This document shows, piece by piece, positions 33,901 to 44,667 of a stretch of 64,000 bases of DNA. The stretch is from Litoditis marina. Lineage: Eukaryota; Nematoda; Chromadorea; Rhabditida; Rhabditidae. The notes under the pieces were generated by a model. The model saw only the letters and a list, made by a program, of their open reading frames with translations. It had not been told where the DNA came from and did not search any database. A program made the position numbers and the translations under genes. Numbering within the stretch: the first letter of the stretch is position 1; every line of letters begins with the position of its first letter. The stretch spans positions 25,019,581-25,083,580 of the forward strand of contig OZ038435.1 of NCBI GenBank assembly GCA_964036275.1, read 5' to 3'.

Positions 33901-34528
33901 TGTTTGTCAGACACTTCCGAGACGGTACCGGCGCCACGTCGACTTGTCCGCGGAAGTGCAACAAGCCGTGCCTGCTCTACGAGAACGTTGCCAAGAGTCT
34001 GGAACAGCAGAGAAAGCAGCTGCTGGACCAGGCCAGAGAGAATCCCGACCTCGACGGTACGTTTACACTGTTCAACAAACGTAGAGCTAGTTAGTTAGAT
34101 GGTCCATGGAATCTCTGGGCTTTTTATTCGAATCGGGATCTTGACTTGCCTCAGATTCAACAATGGTTGCCTTCAGTAGTGAAAACTTCACCTTTTTCAG
34201 TTTTGTAGTTTGGTTACCCAGATGGTTTTTAATCAGTTTCTGTAGACAACCGAGTCGCTTCAAGTGTTACAAACGGATTCATCTACCTCCACTTACTCGT
34301 CGTCAGATATAGCAAACATTCAAACAGATAGGGTTGTAATGAATAAGTCGGCCTAAACAGCACACGATTTCGTAATTTGATGCCGCTGTGTTCTAGTCGT
34401 AGTTTGTAGATTATTTTGATGTGTTTGCTGTGCACGTGCAGTTCAAACTACTAACTCAACTTCTTTTGAATTACCGTTTTTGTATGAGAACCTTTGCAGA
34501 AAATGTCGTCAACGGTCTGAAGCTCTAG
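30930..34528 (+). pseudogene. 5'-truncated RBR ligase copy with novel in-frame start
   Basis: Exons are 30930-30945 (junction), 31276-31407, 31879-31978, 32203-32295, 32606-32689, 32898-32961, 33629-33720, 33911-34056 and 34500-34528. Eight upstream exons and most of the RING1 exon are missing. At the junction, ATG ACC GTC from the right-hand leader runs in frame into ATG GGA G of the RING1 exon and its normal donor. RING1 cysteines equivalent to C379, C382 and C394 are lost, while H404 through C438, the IBR and RING2 (with its catalytic Cys) remain. No stop or lost splice site is seen. Near the end AQARQN has become DQAREN. If expressed it would lack normal E2 recruitment but keep the RING2 centre. 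It could be a pseudogene or a chimeric gene. Confidence 0.75.
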
Positions 34529-36503
34529 CTGTATCGGGATCTTCTTCTTTCATCTGGTCTCTTCTACCCCATTTCAATTACAATATCATCGCCTGTCTGT
34601 CCATGATTTCACTAGGTATTGATTGTTCAATTGTTCTTCAAGGTCTTTTGTCCATGTACCATGTCTTTCTTCCAGTAGGTTTCTAACATTGTTCACTCTC
34701 TTCATTGCTCTAATGGATTGCTCACTAGTCGAATGGGTCAACTACCAGAGTACGCTATTCACTGTTACACGTCGTACACTACCAGTGTCGACTTACTCGA
34801 ACTCGATCTATCATTGTATATGTATAGAGTTTGCATGTTTATATACCCCTGTGGTAATTTTTCAGCTTTACATTTTACCGTTTTAGTTTTACCGGTGTTC
34901 ATAGTTTTTTCATATAAATTACTGCATTTAGCTTTTCCAATCCAGATTGCGAATTGACTATGCTGTTTTAGCATTTCCTAATCTCTAACTCAGCTCTAGA
35001 GTTTGTATAATTTGAATGTTGTTTTCGAGCAGTAAACTCTTTCTGCAATAATCGGACTTTTTCGTTTCGCTCTCTTCGGTGAAATAGTGTCGAAGTACAA
35101 GTAAAAGTGAGAAATGTTTTCGGGTTGTAGCATGTACTCTATAGTACACTACATAAACTAATAACTGTGATAGTGGACACCCAACTGCCAGTACAAATGA
35201 ATGTTTTTGCCGGCAAAATCACTTTATATCGCTAAAAATATCACTGTAGATAAATTTGTAGTTTCATACAGAAGCAACCGGGTTGCTTTTCCGTTGCATG
35301 CAAACCTTATATGTGTAAACCGCCCATAACCGTAAACTTCATGCAGTAAATGCAGTTGGATAGTCTACAACTACGTGATAGTGAGAAAGAAGTTCGTCCC
35401 TACAAGTTATATAGTGTTCACTATTTTGTTCATGTATTCTGTTTCCTCCTTACAGATCACCGATAGGGTTCTGTACTTATAGATAGTTACTTACAAGTAC
35501 AGAAGAGCTAAGTAACTTATAGTACGAAATGCAACCAAGGACCACATGAAATGAGAAACCAGCATCAGATTTTATTCACCTCATTTTATACTCAAAATGT
35601 TTCAACTAGACCTCAACCGCAGCTCTGAATTCGTACTTCCGTTTAACGAGAAAGAGAAAGCGCTTGACCGTTTCCGTTGCCGATCAGGTTTATTTTCCTG
35701 TCAACCATCTTATCATTCCAGGGCATTTTGAGTTTCACATGTCTACTTTTCCTTCCGTTTCCTGCTTTTCGCGTTCATTCCTGGTGCACTTTTTGTTTCG
35801 TTTATTATCCTTCCGAATATCCATCATTTTTTACCTTTTCAAGCTGCGTGGCTGGTCGAAGCGGGATGAAGGTGGATTCCTAACTATTTTTCATCCCCAA
35901 TTTCTTGCAATTTAAATTTTATATCTTTAACTCTTCGAAATACAAGTATTTCAGTTTTTTCATTGAATTTCTTTAGTTTTAGTTCTACGTATTCTACTGA
36001 ATGCTGAAACCTGGAAAAAGGGGGGGGGGGTCAAAGTTCTATTCCCCAAAATATAAATATTTGGATGGGTGGGAGTAAGACTTCGTTGTGTCCAGTCTTC
36101 TCTCTTGAAAATTTATTGTTTATTTTCCCGAATGCTCCAAAAATAGCGCCGAAGCCGGACGGACAAGCTAACAACAATGCATTATCTTGTGCCCGAAAAA
36201 AGGTACTCTTTTCTATATTCAGAACTTCGAGAAAACAAACACCTAATATCACACATTTTGTTAGACAGGTCGCTTCAAACCTGTGCTTCGCAAACGACCT
36301 ACTTCGACAAATGAAACATGGGAAATGTTCCTATTCGCTCACGAATTCTTCGTTCAGTCACTTTTCTCAAACTGTACAGAACTGCCTAGCCTTCGTTTAG
36401 AGAGTTACGGTTCCTACACATAACCTCCAGGACAAATATAGGGCATTATTATTGAACGATAGATTATTGTTGAACGATACGGTATTATGATTAAAACTTG
36501 CAG

Positions 36504-39500
36504 AAGTCTCCGAGAGCGCAGGCGCAACCTTCGAATCTGGACGTCTCGATGAAACGAAAACCGAATGAGCCTCTGAAACCATACCAACCAGCGTCGGCTC
36601 AGCCTTCTGCGCTGGACAATTCTGTCCGAAGAAAACCCAACGATCAAGCAAGAATGGCGAGTTATTCATTTATGAACACAAATCTTCCTCAATGAATATT
36701 CGTCATATTCCGGCAAATTCTAAATTTTGAAAAACTCGAATAAAAGTGCAAGGAGGACAACTGAGACTGCAAAAGTTTCGGCGTTCTTTTACCGGACCTA
36801 CAGGATGATTATTGTTATTGATCTGTTTTGGAAACAATTGAATAAGCAGACTTAGGTTTAACAATATAAAGTTGAGATGAATAAAATGAAAAATAATTGA
36901 ACGGAGAATAATAACTACTACCTAGAAAGTTATTCATTGATTAACAATGTTTCAGATAAAAGTCCAAAACCAGCCGGGTGCCTCAGCCAGATCCGTGAAA
37001 CCGGTCCAAAAGAAGAAACCCTCGGTGCGACAGAATGGTCCCAACGGAAATTTCAACAAAGCACCGATGCCACCCTCTGGCCCGAAGGCTCAGGAAAAGA
37101 CCGATAACAAGTGAGAAACGAACTTCAAGTCAGACGATTATGTGGGCCAATCCCGAGACATCGGTCGTTGAAACTGCAATTGAAAAATGTATTGCAGTTT
37201 AAAGGACTGAAGCGTTGGGATTGGACCACATAATCGTCCTTCTTTCAACTTTTCTTTGACTTAGTTCAATCACCATTTTTGTAACCCGTTGTCAGATTAC
37301 CGAGAACCACACTTTACGCTATCAGCGAAAAACCAACTTCGAATTAGATGGGAGGCTAACAGGCCTATTCGTCCACATTTTTTTGAATGAAATCTACAAT
37401 GTTCAGGGCTCCGAGCACGGATGCAATGAGCAGAAGACAGCCCGTTTCACAGATATATGGCCCGCCAGCGGAAGTCAGAAGGTACGTGTGAATTCGTAGG
37501 GGATAAACTGAGCTGACTTGTAGTTTGAACTCGATAATATACAATACACAATGAAGTTCGATCCAGCATACGATGCTGTGTCACGGCTTACAGAAAACAA
37601 TGTACTATTTGGGTGAATTCTATATCTAACCGGGTTTTTAGGTAACCTAACCCTTTTTTGGTAACCTATTTTTCAGGTTTCCTCAGTAGGTAACCGGTTG
37701 GTAACCTAAAATGAAAAACCGGTTACCTGTTTTTCTAACGCAAAATGTGGTTTTTACCGTTAGTTTGAACGGTAACCGGATTTTAGTTTCAGGTTACTTT
37801 CAGGTTACCTACCAAGGTAACCTGAAAAATAGGTTACCAAAAAAGGGTTAGGTTACCTGAAAACCCGGTTAGTTGTAGAGTTGGCCTACTATTTGAGGAC
37901 GATGCTAGGATCGGTCACAATCTCGGTCACTTTATTTCAACACGCGCTCCTCAAACATACACTATCAAGTGGCACGTAATAGTACATAGAGCGAGAGACG
38001 CAGAATGAGATAGGAATTCCGGGATGTTACAGCATACCTAGTTTGTACTCTGATGTGTTCCAGTGAATACATCAGTCCCGGCGGCGACCCGAAGAGCCGG
38101 AGAGTGAATCATTCGGCCGAGCCGAGCACGGACAGACCGGAAAGAGAAAAGGAGGAGAACAGCAGGGGCGGCGGTCTATGTTCGTCTTAATATTCATATT
38201 GTGTCGTTTTATATATATATTCTGATTTTCATATGTATCTTCTAAGTTAAATTTTCATGATATCCGGAAAATTTACAGGATCAAAAGTTATGTGGGTTCA
38301 CATGACTAGAAGTCGTTTGAAGACTGTGACATGTACAAACCATAGTAGTAGTTCCAAATCCATACTGTAGTGCACATAATTGTGATAGGAACTATACCCG
38401 TAGGCTATTGTTTGCAGCAAGAATTCGTGACGTCAGTGGTCGTGCCGTTCGTAAGATGAAGACGTTTGTCAGTCGTCCCGTCAAGAAGGCCACACTCGAG
38501 AAGGCCGTCGCCAAAGTGGAGGCTAGAAAAGAGGCAGAAAAGACCAGACCCAAGGTATTGTAGTGCCATTGTTGTAGTTTGGTCCCGTTACACGCCAGTA
38601 AAATTTGACCAGAATGCCACGGGATCAAGCTACCAAGACAACGGGAGGTGAATTCTATATCTAACCGGGTTTTTAGGTAACCTAATCCTTTTTGGTAACC
38701 TATTTTTCAGGTTACCTCAGTAGGTAACCGGTTGGTAACCTAAAATGAAAAACCGTTTACCTGATTTTCTAAGGCAAAATGTGGGTGAATTCTATATCTA
38801 ACCGGGTTTTTAGGTAACCTAACCCTTTTTTGGTAACCTATTTTTCAGGTTACCTCAGTAGGTAACCGGTTGGTAACCTAAAATGAAAAACCGGTTACCT
38901 GTTTTTCTAACGCAAAAAGTGGTTTTTACCGTTAGTTTGAACGGTAACCGGATTTTAGTTTCAGGTTACTTTCAAGTTACCTACAAGGTAACCTAAAAAA
39001 GAGGTTACCAAAAAAAGGGTTAGGTTACCTAAAAACCCGGTTAGTTGTAGAATTGGCCCAAAATGTGGTTTTTACCGTTAGTTTGAACGATCACCGGATT
39101 TTAGTTTCAGGTTGCTTTCGGGTTACCTACCAAGGTAACCTCAAAAATGGGTTACCAAAAAAGGGTTAGGTTACCTAAAAACCCGGTTAGTTGTAGAATT
39201 GGCCACAACGGGATGGGTAACCGTACATCGGCATGGTTTAAAACCAGCCCCTACGTTCATTGGCACGCTGCAAAATTCTCAATGGGAATGGCGAAAAATA
39301 CATACGCTAACCACAGGTTAAACTACAACATTTCTGAACTTTGTTAAACAATTAACCTATTCCAGAGCAAACCGGTGGCTAAGCTGAATCCCGGGGAGGA
39401 CTGTTATGTGAAGGCAAAGCCGCCACGAAAGCAACCTTCTGAGAAGTCTAAGAAGAAGAAATCTACTGACAAGGCGAAAAGAAAACATTCTACTGACAAG

Positions 39501-39917
39501 AAAAAGAAAGAAAAGGCCGAAGATGTAGGTTTATCAAAGTGAAGTGGAGCACAAAACCGTACTTCTAGAAACTGGCTTGTTTAGTTAGGCAGGATTGTCC
39601 TTGCTGGAAATATTTACACTTTCTTGCATTTGCTATTTTCAATGTAGCTAGCAATATATTCTTGCGAATAGTAACTTTCAGAAAGCGTAAACAAGTATGA
39701 GCGTTATAATGTTTGAAACGTCGGGTTTGATTGTTCAGTAAATGTTTAATCGATTTTTCGATGTGTTTTGACAACAAATATTTGTCTAGTAGTCCAACTG
39801 TTTTTACTTACTTTAACCAAACTTTATAGGTTTATTTCTTTCCAGGGTCAGACTAAACAACCGACCAGCCAGGAACCTTCCGCTCCACCGAATGACATGA
39901 GTACTAGTGAGGTATAG
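36504..39917 (+). CDS. Basic proline/lysine-rich coding exons, unit 2
   Basis: Exons are 36504-36647, 36956-37110, 37407-37481, 38064-38179, 38418-38554, 39366-39524 and 39846-39917 (stop TAG). Every splice site and the frame are kept, despite two transposon insertions in introns (37612-37886 and 38647-39204). The candidate upstream exon at 36131-36202 has lost its acceptor (CAG to CCG by an A-to-C change at 36129), whereas unit 1 retains it. As in unit 1, it is unclear whether these exons belong to the RBR gene. Confidence 0.6.
37128..37243. mobile_element. 116-bp hairpin MITE, unit 2 counterpart
   Basis: This corresponds to 16202-16317, with the same TTCA flanks. Small compensated changes are visible in the arms. 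Confidence 0.85.
37612..37886. mobile_element. 275-bp GGTAACC-rich MITE, copy 1 (unit 2 only)
   Basis: The ends are GGTGAATTCTATATCTAACC and, on the other strand, GGCCAACTCTACAACTAACC. A perfect 9-bp duplication, TACTATTTG, flanks it at 37603-37611 and 37887-37895. Unit 1 shows the uninterrupted site near 16679-16688. The interior is self-complementary (GGTTACC/GGTAACC words). There is no coding capacity. The 9-bp duplication points to a Mutator-like non-autonomous element. Confidence 0.92.
38647..39204. mobile_element. 275-bp-family MITE, copy 2, interrupted by copy 3
   Basis: This copy has the same ends as 37612-37886 and a perfect 9-bp duplication, ACAACGGGA, at 38638-38646 and 39205-39213. 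Its middle is split by a second complete family member (38784-39058). It lies in the intron between exons 38418-38554 and 39366-39524, next to the point where unit 1 carries the hAT-like element. Confidence 0.92.
38784..39058. mobile_element. 275-bp-family MITE, copy 3, nested
   Basis: A full 275-bp element is inserted into copy 2. A perfect 9-bp duplication of host-element sequence, CAAAATGTG, lies at 38775-38783 and 39059-39067. Its length equals that of copy 1. Confidence 0.93.
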
Positions 39918-40262
39918 TGGTCGTCATTCCTACGGGATCATCTACAGTTTGTAGTCTAATTTTCCTCTCTAAACTCAAATATTAGTGTTGCATAAGCAGT
40001 AATTAACGTGATACAGAAAGTTTTGAAAATTTCTCACATATTTCTGAAGTAGTCCGGAAAATCATAATCTCCTAGCATTTCTCATGTGTGAATTTAATAC
40101 TAACATTATTTTAACAATTTAATAGTGAATTTAATGAAAACAATAAGAACAAATAAAAACAAAACAATAACAAACACAAAAACAACATAACAAACAAAAA
40201 CATAACACAAAAACAAAAACAAAAACGTTATTGAATGTTTATACCCACAAATAAATCATCCA

Positions 40263-40338
40263 TCATGTGGCTTAATAGGGTTCGAACCCAGCTCGTGTGA
40301 GCAGCAGCGCGCACGCAACCACACCATCGTTTGCGTCA
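40263..40338 (-). repeat. tRNA-derived SINE-like head, unit 2
   Basis: This is the counterpart of 19095-19170, with the palindromic B box GGGTTCGAACCC at 40278-40289. It lies upstream of A3, as its partner lies upstream of A2. Confidence 0.45.
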
Positions 40339-40429
40339 AACTGATCTCATTAATAACATAATTTCAACTATCTATTTTGGACAAATCTTTTATGTTTCAC
40401 TTTGATAGCGTATATCTGTTCAGAAGTCG

Positions 40430-42869
40430 ATGACGGCAATCGATTCGGTGGCCACGATGCCATCTGGAGCCGCTCCGTGTCTCTCGAACAAGGACAACGG
40501 GGGGAATATTCTTCTGCCCGATGGCGCCCCCTGGTGGAGTACTCAGCGAAAACCAACCGACGAGGAACTGGTATGTTACAAAGAAACAGCTGATTTGCTT
40601 TAAAAATTTCACCGATAAATTTGGAGCAATTTTTTTCACACTTCCACTTGTATCGCCTCTTGCCCTTGCGACAAAAACAGCTATTCCTTCAAGTTTGCAC
40701 ATTCTCACGACAAATGAAAGTAAAGTAGGACACCAAAAAAAAACTTTACATGTTTCTTATCGTGCACAATCGTGTGAGTGTGTTGTAACTGTTTCTATAA
40801 GCTTGTCTTGAGAGTTTTAATCGAACTTTTCGTGTAGGGACTAGATCGACTCCTCGCGAGCCAACTCAATATTTGAGCAACAACTAATCACGACTTTTGT
40901 AAAGTATTCATTTCTTCAATGAGCACTGTTTATTTCACCTGCAGTAGTGTTTCAGGATGAGGATGGTACCGAAGATGATCCTCCTATGGATTCTGAAGTT
41001 CTTCTCGAGGTCAACCAAGGAAAGAAGATACTCGTCAACATGCCTAATGTTCCGTGAGTCACGCAGCAAAACTATCTACGTGTTCTGCAAAACTAAATGA
41101 TATATATGATTAACGAGTATTTTGCGGGATACTGTACATCTAGCTATAAACCATTGTGTTTGTAGTTTGGTCGTAAGTTTTAGGTGGTATTTCACAATTA
41201 ATCCTGGAATACAAACCAAACTATAACCCAGATGTTTCCACTGACCCACACGGTCAAGTTATCAGTTATTATTGGTCTGATTTACTACTAATCTCTCAAG
41301 CGCCGTGATAACTATTATGGAACCATAGGGGGGTGCTCGTCTCAAAGCAAGCCGATACGGTGTGATTGCTCTATTAATCAAATTTATAAAAATACATGCA
41401 ATTCTTAAATTAAATTATTACAATACTAGTCTGTTACTGCAGACACAGTTACAAGTGATGTTTTGGGCATTAGTCTAGATGCCACACATGTTATAAAAAA
41501 CAAAAGCAAAAAACACACAGTCCAAATGTAGTCGAGTATAGGAATAAAGTTATGAGTTTGCCTATGCAAACCTAGTAGTTTGCCTATTACAAACCTCAGT
41601 TTCGAGGGGAGAAAAACCCACCGAGGCATTTCTCTATGTTCGTGGTTGGACCCCGTTGCTTTTCGGTCGGAAGTCTTTAAAATTGACGTGTATTACGTTT
41701 AACTACAACTCAGTTGTGATCTTCTCCTTCAGAATCGAACTGGACGCCATGAACGAGCTGATGGTGCTGTCGAATCGAGATGATCTGTTCTTCAATCGCG
41801 ACATTCTCTTCGGAAACACCATCAGGAACATGATCAATCTCAATGGTTATTTCTCACCTTCAACTCATTTAATTCAAATTCTGCATAAATGAGATATATC
41901 TACGACGATTAGCATAAAAGTAGATATGGAATAACAAACACTTTTTCGCTCCTACTTTGGTTCACTTTCATAGGTTCACTTTCATAGGTTCACTTTCATA
42001 GGTTCACTTTCATATAGGTTTGCCAATAAGCAGAGGCAGGACCAAACCTGGGTCTCTTCTCACACGCTTTTCCTCTGCTTTCATACCACCGGACAGAGGG
42101 TCGCAAAATAGTACGCAAAGCGAGAGAGCCAGAATGGGTGGGATTAAGTTGTATGGATGTTCTAGAATACAAAGTTCACAAGTGTATTATGTTTGTTTGT
42201 CTGCTTGTTTATTATTCTCAACATTTTGTTTACAGACATGTCAACAAGGGCGACTGCGCACAGAAACACGGACAAGGTTGCAATTGAATGGGGTGCAGAG
42301 CCGACCAAAGCCAGGGTCTACAATGTGGGTTGGGACCGGGGGACTAGTATACTAGAAGTAAATAGAATGGTCACGTAAAGTTAGCATTCTAATGAGAAAT
42401 CGTGCACTTTGTCATGGCACGTTTCTGAGTTCTACTGTGTTTTTCACGTGACTCTGCAATTGACTAACAGTATACCTATTGGGGAACAATTCACATTTAC
42501 ACCCCCCCACCCTATTTCTCAAAGTTAGAATGTGAGACATTGTACTTCCACCCTTTAGTGGGAAGGTGATTGTGCAATGTTGATATTCAACTTCAATCCA
42601 ACTCTACACATTCAACTTTCAAGTTCGAGTTACTTCAATCGGTTCGAGTTCAAGTTGCTCAGTCAGGTTTCTTATCTTCAGTTACACGGGTTACTTTACA
42701 CTAGTTATATTTGCTTCTGCTTTTAGTTAGTACACTGGTAAATAACGGTTTGTTATTATTTTTTGGGATTTTCTCCTGTTTTCAGCGAGCGTCGAACAAC
42801 ATTTCGTACGAGGCGCCGTTCAAGCCGACTGGCGGTGCGACTGTGGGGGACAAACCTGCGGCCGTCTAG
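40430..42869 (+). CDS. Gene A3: near-identical copy of A2, 174 aa, unit 2
   Basis: Exons are 40430-40570, 40956-41053, 41733-41845, 42236-42324 and 42786-42869 (stop TAG). The coding sequence differs from A2 by only a few bases and all splice sites are kept. Intron 2 carries a 253-bp insertion (41375-41627) not present in A2. Function is unknown, as for A1 and A2; the FFNRDILFGNT core is intact. The preserved frame does not prove selection, because the copy is young. Confidence 0.8.
41375..41627 (-). mobile_element. 253-bp insertion, possible truncated retroelement, unit 2 only
   Basis: Unit 1 reads straight through this point in A2 intron 2. The flanks ATTGCTCTAT (41365-41374) and ATTTCTCTAT (41628-41637) form a 10-bp target duplication with one mismatch. 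There are no inverted ends. The minus strand has a 67-codon frame with hydrophobic stretches and then an A/T-rich end. This is compatible with a 5'-truncated non-LTR element or a SINE, but no reverse-transcriptase motif is visible. Confidence 0.6.
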
Positions 42870-44667
42870 ATAATGCTGACAGGATAAACATATACAGCTG
42901 GTTATAAAGATGTCATGCAAACTGTTCTCACTATATTGTAGTTTATAGACTAGCTTTTTCGAAGTTTCGAAACGAAAGCTCCGTGGTTTTTGGATACGAG
43001 CAACCTATCTTAAATACAACTGTCGTTCAAACTGCAACTAGTGAATTAGCGCTGCCCTCTGAACTTCTCTGTTCTCCGAACTTCTTGTACGGTTTGCACA
43101 CGGAACGGCCAGTTTCCCAACTTTTCGGGAACATTGACTTTTTACCCCCCACCTTTCTGAAATTATATTGCGTTTGGGGAATTGTATATATATATATATA
43201 TATATATATAAAGTTTATTATATTGTAGTTTGACCCCCCCCCCCCGGGAAGTGATTATTCAATTTATCACCTGCAATACAAAAGTTTGAGGGTGGGCGGT
43301 AAAAAATAAACATTTCCGGTATTGAAGTTCAGTCCCCCACTCGTTGAAGTTTGACTCCCCACCATTGAAGTTCTACCCCCCGCCGACCCAGGTGGGGGGT
43401 AAATAGTAAATGTCGAAGTTGATTTTTGACCCCCCCCCCCCCTCTCCTAGATTTTCAGGTTTTTACCTAGATTTTCAGGGGGGGGGATACTTCGATTTTC
43501 CCAACTTTTCGGATCTATCGAATTCCTAGTAATTTTCTTGACGTCTTACCATCTCGCTATGAATCTCCACGCACTTTTAAACTTTTTGTACAAATCTAAT
43601 TAATTCCATTTTCCAAGCATGACGAAATTTTTTTTCTTCTTTGTTCAGTAGAAAACCCTAAACACCCGCTTGGATTCGGATTTCAAAGCAGGCGATCGAG
43701 TATTACTCGATTTCCATGAAATTTTTCTGGTAGAAGCCAACTAACGAACTCTGAAGACAAGTGAAAGCGAGGCTTTGAAAACAAGTCCAAACAAAAGTCT
43801 GGAGTATCGAGAAAAACAAGTCCAAAAAGTATAAAAGAAAACGAGTCTAAACAATAGTCTACAAGTCTAATAAAAGATAACAAGTTTAGAGAAAAGTCTG
43901 AAAGTCTGAAGAAAAAACAAGTTTAAAGCAAACGAGTGAAGTCACGGCAAACGCGTCCTTCCCGTTTCCCGTTTTTCCGGATATTTGTCTGATTCATTCC
44001 GGCTCAGTATTCATACGGCGCCTCCATCGTTACCGGCTGCGGTCGGAATTTTCCTCTTTACTAACGCAGTTCCGTTCAGAATACTAGAGGTATTTTCGTT
44101 GAAATTACCTTTATGTTACGTTTTATTTTTCTTACATGTTTTATTCTGTCGATGTAGTTAGAGTGGGACGAGGAAGTTTGAATTATCACAGTTGGTACCT
44201 CCTTTCACCCGCGGTACTTCAAGCCAGCAAGTTATCACTTTTACTTGTAGTGGAATCCTTCAATAGCTCGACTAAACGCATCCTATGGCTATGGTCTACA
44301 GCTAGAAAAACATCAAGAAAACATAATGAAAAACTTACCGGTACTAAATTAGCCATACCTTTTTTTATTTCAGGAAACATGTTATCGTCGTTGTATTCTT
44401 GTATTCTTGTTTCTTTTCTACTGCCCCACATTCTCATGACAATCATGATACTGGTTTTATGTAAACGAAAGAAGAAGGTTGGATTTGTTTATATTATTCT
44501 TTGTAATCATTGTCAAATCAGTTTGGACTTGAAATGTTTGGCAGTTTGTTCCGTCAAACACAGCACGCAACTCAAAAAATTAAAAAAAAACTACTAACAG
44601 TGTTAACGATTGCCTTCTAGACCTTCACCCTTGTTACAAAGTAAGCTATCAACTAACCAAAAATTGT
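42870..44667. other. Intergenic region A3 to gene B-prime, unit 2
   Basis: This matches 21438-23233. It contains the C/G-tract element 43128-43502. The open frame that is continuous in unit 1 is shifted here at a shorter A-run near 44581-44590. Confidence 0.7.
43128..43502. mobile_element. C/G-tract transposon, unit 2 copy a
   Basis: This is the counterpart of 21696-22070, with the same AACTTTTCG flanks. It differs mainly in the lengths of C, G and TA runs. Confidence 0.85.
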
